Shown here piece after piece: positions 5,847 through 7,312 of a DNA stretch of 7,312 nt. The stretch comes from JBGTLA01 sp041744375. GTDB lineage: Bacteria; Actinomycetota; Acidimicrobiia; Spongiisociales; ZC4RG35. The stretch covers positions 1 through 7,312 of the forward strand of contig JBGTLA010000156.1 of NCBI GenBank assembly GCA_041744375.1, in the 5' to 3' direction. Each line of letters begins with the position of its first letter. The stretch's first letter is position 1. A program made the position numbers and the translations under genes. A model generated the notes under the pieces. That model was not told the DNA's origin. It saw only the letters and a program-made list of their open reading frames with translations, and did not search any database.

Positions 5847-6855
5847 GAGCGACCGAGTGGTTGCCATCGTTGGAGCGACAGGGCTGGTGGGTCGCACGAT
5901 GCTCTCGATCCTGGAACAGCGAGAGTTCCCGCTGGCGGGTCTCCGACTCTTGGCGTCGAGTCGATCGGCAGGAATGGAGATGGAGACACCTTGGGGCTTA
6001 GTCGCCGTCGAGGACCTCTCCGAGGCCGACCCGTCCGGCATCGACATTGCTTTGTTCTCTGCCGGTGCCGATCGGTCCCGTCAGCACGCCCCCCGCTTCG
6101 TCGAGTCGGGAGCCGTGGTGATAGACAACTCGTCGGCCTTTCGTGCCGACCCCGACATTCCGCTGGTGGTCGCCGACGTCAACGACGATCACCTGAGACG
6201 GCATGAGGGGATCATCGCCAACCCCAACTGCACCACCATGACCTTGATGGTGGCTGTGGGGCCACTCCATCGCGCGGCCGGCCTGGCCTCGATGGTGGCG
6301 TGCTCGTATCAGGCCGTCTCCGGGTCGGGGGGAGAGGCTGTCGACGAGCTGCTGCGTCAGACCACGGCGCTGCTCGGCGAGCCAGATGCCCTGAGAGACG
6401 GCAGCTGGGAGGATCCTGGCGCCGAGGTCTATGCCCGGCCGATCGCCTTCAACGCCCTGCCCTACGCCGGTACCGAGACCGAGAGTGGCTACACCGACGA
6501 GGAGTGGAAGCTGGTCAACGAGACCCGCAAGATCCTCGACGCACCCAAAGTGGCCGTGGAGCCGACATGTGTGCGTGTGCCGGTCGTGGCTGGTCACGGC
6601 ATTGCCGCCACGCTGGTATTCGAACGCGACCTCGAAGTTGGCGAGGCGGTAGAGATCCTGGCGGGGGCGCCAGGCGCCCAGCTATGGGCCGAGACCGTGC
6701 CCACGGCTTTGGACTCGGCCGGTCGCGACGATGTCCTCATTGGACGGGTTCGCCAGACCCTGGGACGGCCCGGTGGGATCAACCTGTGGGCCGTGGGAGA
6801 CAATCTCCGCAAGGGAGCGGCTCTCAACACCATCCAGATCGCCGAACGCCTCTGA
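5845..6855 (+). CDS. asd: Aspartate-semialdehyde dehydrogenase
   Basis: This 336-residue enzyme reduces 4-aspartyl phosphate to aspartate semialdehyde with NADPH, using the product of the preceding gene. The N-terminal nucleotide-binding fold carries VAIVGATGLVGRTML (GxxGxxG), with AGADRS and IDNSSAFR further on. The catalytic cysteine is Cys129 in NPNCTT. Gln156 in SYQAVSGSGG, Arg244 in CVRVPV and His251 in GHGIAA complete the substrate site. No residue expected of the family is missing. I chose GTG 5845 because the protein then starts MSDRVVAIVGATG, as in other bacterial enzymes; earlier in-frame codons lie inside lysC. The start is seven bases after the lysC stop, and its Shine-Dalgarno is too far away, so initiation probably depends on ribosomes terminating at lysC or at the intervening minigene. 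Confidence 0.95.
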   Translation: MSDRVVAIVGATGLVGRTMLSILEQREFPLAGLRLLASSRSAGMEMETPWGLVAVEDLSEADPSGIDIALFSAGADRSRQHAPRFVESGAVVIDNSSAFRADPDIPLVVADVNDDHLRRHEGIIANPNCTTMTLMVAVGPLHRAAGLASMVACSYQAVSGSGGEAVDELLRQTTALLGEPDALRDGSWEDPGAEVYARPIAFNALPYAGTETESGYTDEEWKLVNETRKILDAPKVAVEPTCVRVPVVAGHGIAATLVFERDLEVGEAVEILAGAPGAQLWAETVPTALDSAGRDDVLIGRVRQTLGRPGGINLWAVGDNLRKGAALNTIQIAERL

Positions 6856-6874
6856 GGCGACCGGTTGATCGTGT

Positions 6875-6914
6875 TGACAGGGCCCGGAGGCATGGTCGGG
6901 TCCGTCAGTCTTCT
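6875..6914 (+). terminator. Probable terminator of the lysC-asd operon
   Basis: Starting 20 bases after the asd stop, TGAC-A-GGGCCCG (6875-6886) pairs with CGGGTCC-GTCA (6897-6907). The stem has 11 pairs, one G-T among them, one bulged A and a 10-nt loop. A pyrimidine-rich tail, GTCTTCT, follows at 6908-6914. The run of T is imperfect, as is common in GC-rich actinobacteria. Confidence 0.6.
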
Positions 6915-6917
6915 AAC

Positions 6918-6958
6918 AACTTGGCGCCAACAACTTGGGGCGGAGTTAACTTGGGGCG
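6918..6958 (+). repeat. Three short AACTTGG direct repeats with a palindrome
   Basis: AACTTGG begins at 6918, 6932 and 6948. The second and third copies extend to AACTTGGGGCG and the first to AACTTGGCGCC. TTGGCGCCAA at 6921-6930 is a perfect 10-bp palindrome, and GTTAAC at 6945-6950 is another. Function is unknown. The patch lies about 90 bp on the chromosomal side of the tRNA fragment, so it might be protein-binding sites or a decayed remnant. Confidence 0.5.
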
Positions 6959-6997
6959 TGACGCGCGATGGACGCGCCATGGAACCCGTCCCACCAC

Positions 6998-7033
6998 CCA
7001 GGTCAGGCCACTCTGGTGAGTGGCCTGACCTGG
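6998..7033. terminator. Perfect 16-bp hairpin, likely the tRNA-Pro terminator
   Basis: CCAGGTCAGGCCACTC (6998-7013) and GAGTGGCCTGACCTGG (7018-7033) are exact inverted copies around a 4-nt loop, TGGT. The hairpin starts 12 bases beyond the 3' end of the tRNA fragment on the minus strand, where a tRNA terminator is expected. It could also back up the asd terminator on the plus strand, where the tail TGTGTCTCTG is moderately T-rich. Neither side has a long T run. Confidence 0.7.
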
Positions 7034-7045
7034 TGTGTCTCTGAG

Positions 7046-7087
7046 TCGGGACGGTGGGACTTGAACCCACGACCTCAGCGTCCCGAA
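7046..7087 (-). pseudogene. 3' fragment of tRNA-Pro(CGG), putative attachment site
   Basis: Read on the minus strand, the fragment begins with the anticodon loop TTCGGGA (anticodon CGG). It continues with the 3' anticodon strand CGCTG, the variable loop AGGTC and a perfect T arm (GTGGG, TTCAAGT, CCCAC). It ends with the 3' acceptor strand CGTCCCG and discriminator A; CCA is not encoded. The proline identity rests on the CGG anticodon, the A discriminator and likeness to actinobacterial tRNA-Pro(CGG), recalled from Mycobacterium. The expected 5' partner of the anticodon stem (CAGCG), the D arm and the 5' acceptor strand are absent from the bases that follow to the window edge. A tRNA cut off at its anticodon loop is the typical att site left by a tyrosine-integrase element. 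Confidence 0.8.
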
Positions 7088-7312
7088 GGCTCGCGGCGTG
7101 GATCGGGATGGACCCCTGCGGACCAAAACCCCAGGACAGAGCGTTATGTCGACCTGTGCGGGGACGCGCGACGGAGCGGGGTTCGGTCAGGCCACCTCGA
7201 GGAACCGGCGGATCGCCTCACGGATGATCTCGCTGGTGGTGGTGTGCTCGGCCTCGGCGCGGGCCTCGATCGCCGCCCGCAGCTCCGGCTCGATACGGAC
7301 CGGCACCACGTC
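7081..7312. mobile_element. Presumed end of an integrated genetic element
   Basis: The minus-strand tRNA-Pro match stops at 7087, so the sequence to the right has replaced the tRNA 5' half. When an element integrates into a tRNA 3' end, the displaced 3' fragment stays on the chromosomal side and the element lies between it and the reconstituted tRNA. This places the element to the right, extending beyond the window, with the exchange point probably within the anticodon loop (7081-7087). Only about 225 bp are visible: a 99-bp non-coding stretch (7088-7186) and the end of a ribbon-helix-helix gene. No integrase is visible, so the claim rests on the tRNA truncation alone. Confidence 0.5.
7187..7312 (-). 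CDS. Ribbon-helix-helix DNA-binding protein, C-terminal part
   Basis: The minus strand is open from the window edge to TGA (7187-7189) and encodes 41 residues; the N-terminus lies outside. The visible sequence is a complete ribbon-helix-helix (CopG-like) fold. The beta strand VVPVRIEP is followed by helix A (ELRAAIEARAEAEH), a TTTS turn and helix B (SEIIREAIRRFLEVA). Such proteins bind DNA as dimers through the beta ribbon and occur as antitoxins, plasmid copy-number or partition regulators, and phage or ICE regulators. The protein ends right after helix B, so any toxin-binding tail would have to be at the N-terminus, or this is a stand-alone repressor. It is the gene nearest the putative attachment site and would be the last one on that end of the element. 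No partner gene is visible. Confidence 0.8.
   Translation of the reverse strand, partial: DVVPVRIEPELRAAIEARAEAEHTTTSEIIREAIRRFLEVA

Noticed and set aside
6874..6879. TTGACA as a -35 element after asd
   Set aside because: No -10 box lies 16-18 bp downstream, and the bases form one arm of the terminator hairpin.
7046..7170. An intact minus-strand tRNA
   Set aside because: The T arm and 3' acceptor strand are clear, but no D arm, no 5' acceptor strand CGGGACG at the proper distance and no CAGCG anticodon partner are found to the right of 7087.
7088..7312. A group I intron interrupting the tRNA anticodon loop
   Set aside because: Introns of this kind are known in some bacterial tRNAs, but the break here is at the first loop base, an RHH gene follows at once, and no intron core structure could be recognised. 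The 5' half would have to lie beyond the window.

Overview
The window reads as GC-rich chromosomal DNA from an actinobacterium, possibly of the Acidimicrobiia. The reasons are the high-GC codon use, the aspartokinase with an embedded beta subunit as in Corynebacterium and Mycobacterium, the membrane-anchored cyclophilin with an actinobacterial look, and TANNNT boxes placed directly before start codons. The taxonomic call is inference. Most of the window (about 1-6855) is ordinary housekeeping content. The accessory signal sits at the right end.

Layout. At 1-171 is the C-terminal end of an unrecognised plus-strand gene. It is followed by a pirin-like cupin gene (193-1110, +), apparently read from a leaderless start. 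A minus-strand cluster occupies 1167-4426. In transcription order it holds a membrane-anchored cyclophilin-type peptidyl-prolyl isomerase, a PHP-domain phosphoesterase, and the lipid II flippase MurJ; the last two overlap by ATGA. A 178-bp divergent spacer (4427-4604) separates this cluster from the plus-strand aspartate-pathway pair lysC (ask) and asd. These make the first two enzymes from aspartate toward lysine/diaminopimelate, threonine and methionine. Inside lysC there is a strong ribosome site and an in-frame ATG that would make the separate regulatory beta subunit. At the lysC-asd junction an 11-bp tandem duplication has moved the asd start downstream and created a four-codon minigene between the two genes.

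After asd comes a likely terminator (6875-6914), then a short patch of AACTTGG repeats, then a perfect 16-bp hairpin (6998-7033). At 7046-7087, on the minus strand, is a 42-nt match to the 3' part of a tRNA-Pro(CGG). It runs from the first base of the anticodon loop to the discriminator base, and the 5' half is absent. This is the signature of an attachment site left when a tyrosine-integrase element inserts into a tRNA gene. By geometry the element lies to the right, beyond the window. The first gene inside it, running off the edge, encodes the C-terminal end of a ribbon-helix-helix DNA-binding protein (7187-7312, -).

No previously undescribed system is demonstrable within these 7.3 kb. The points most worth following are the tRNA-derived element boundary, the lysC/asd junction duplication, and the recurring near-leaderless promoter-start arrangement.
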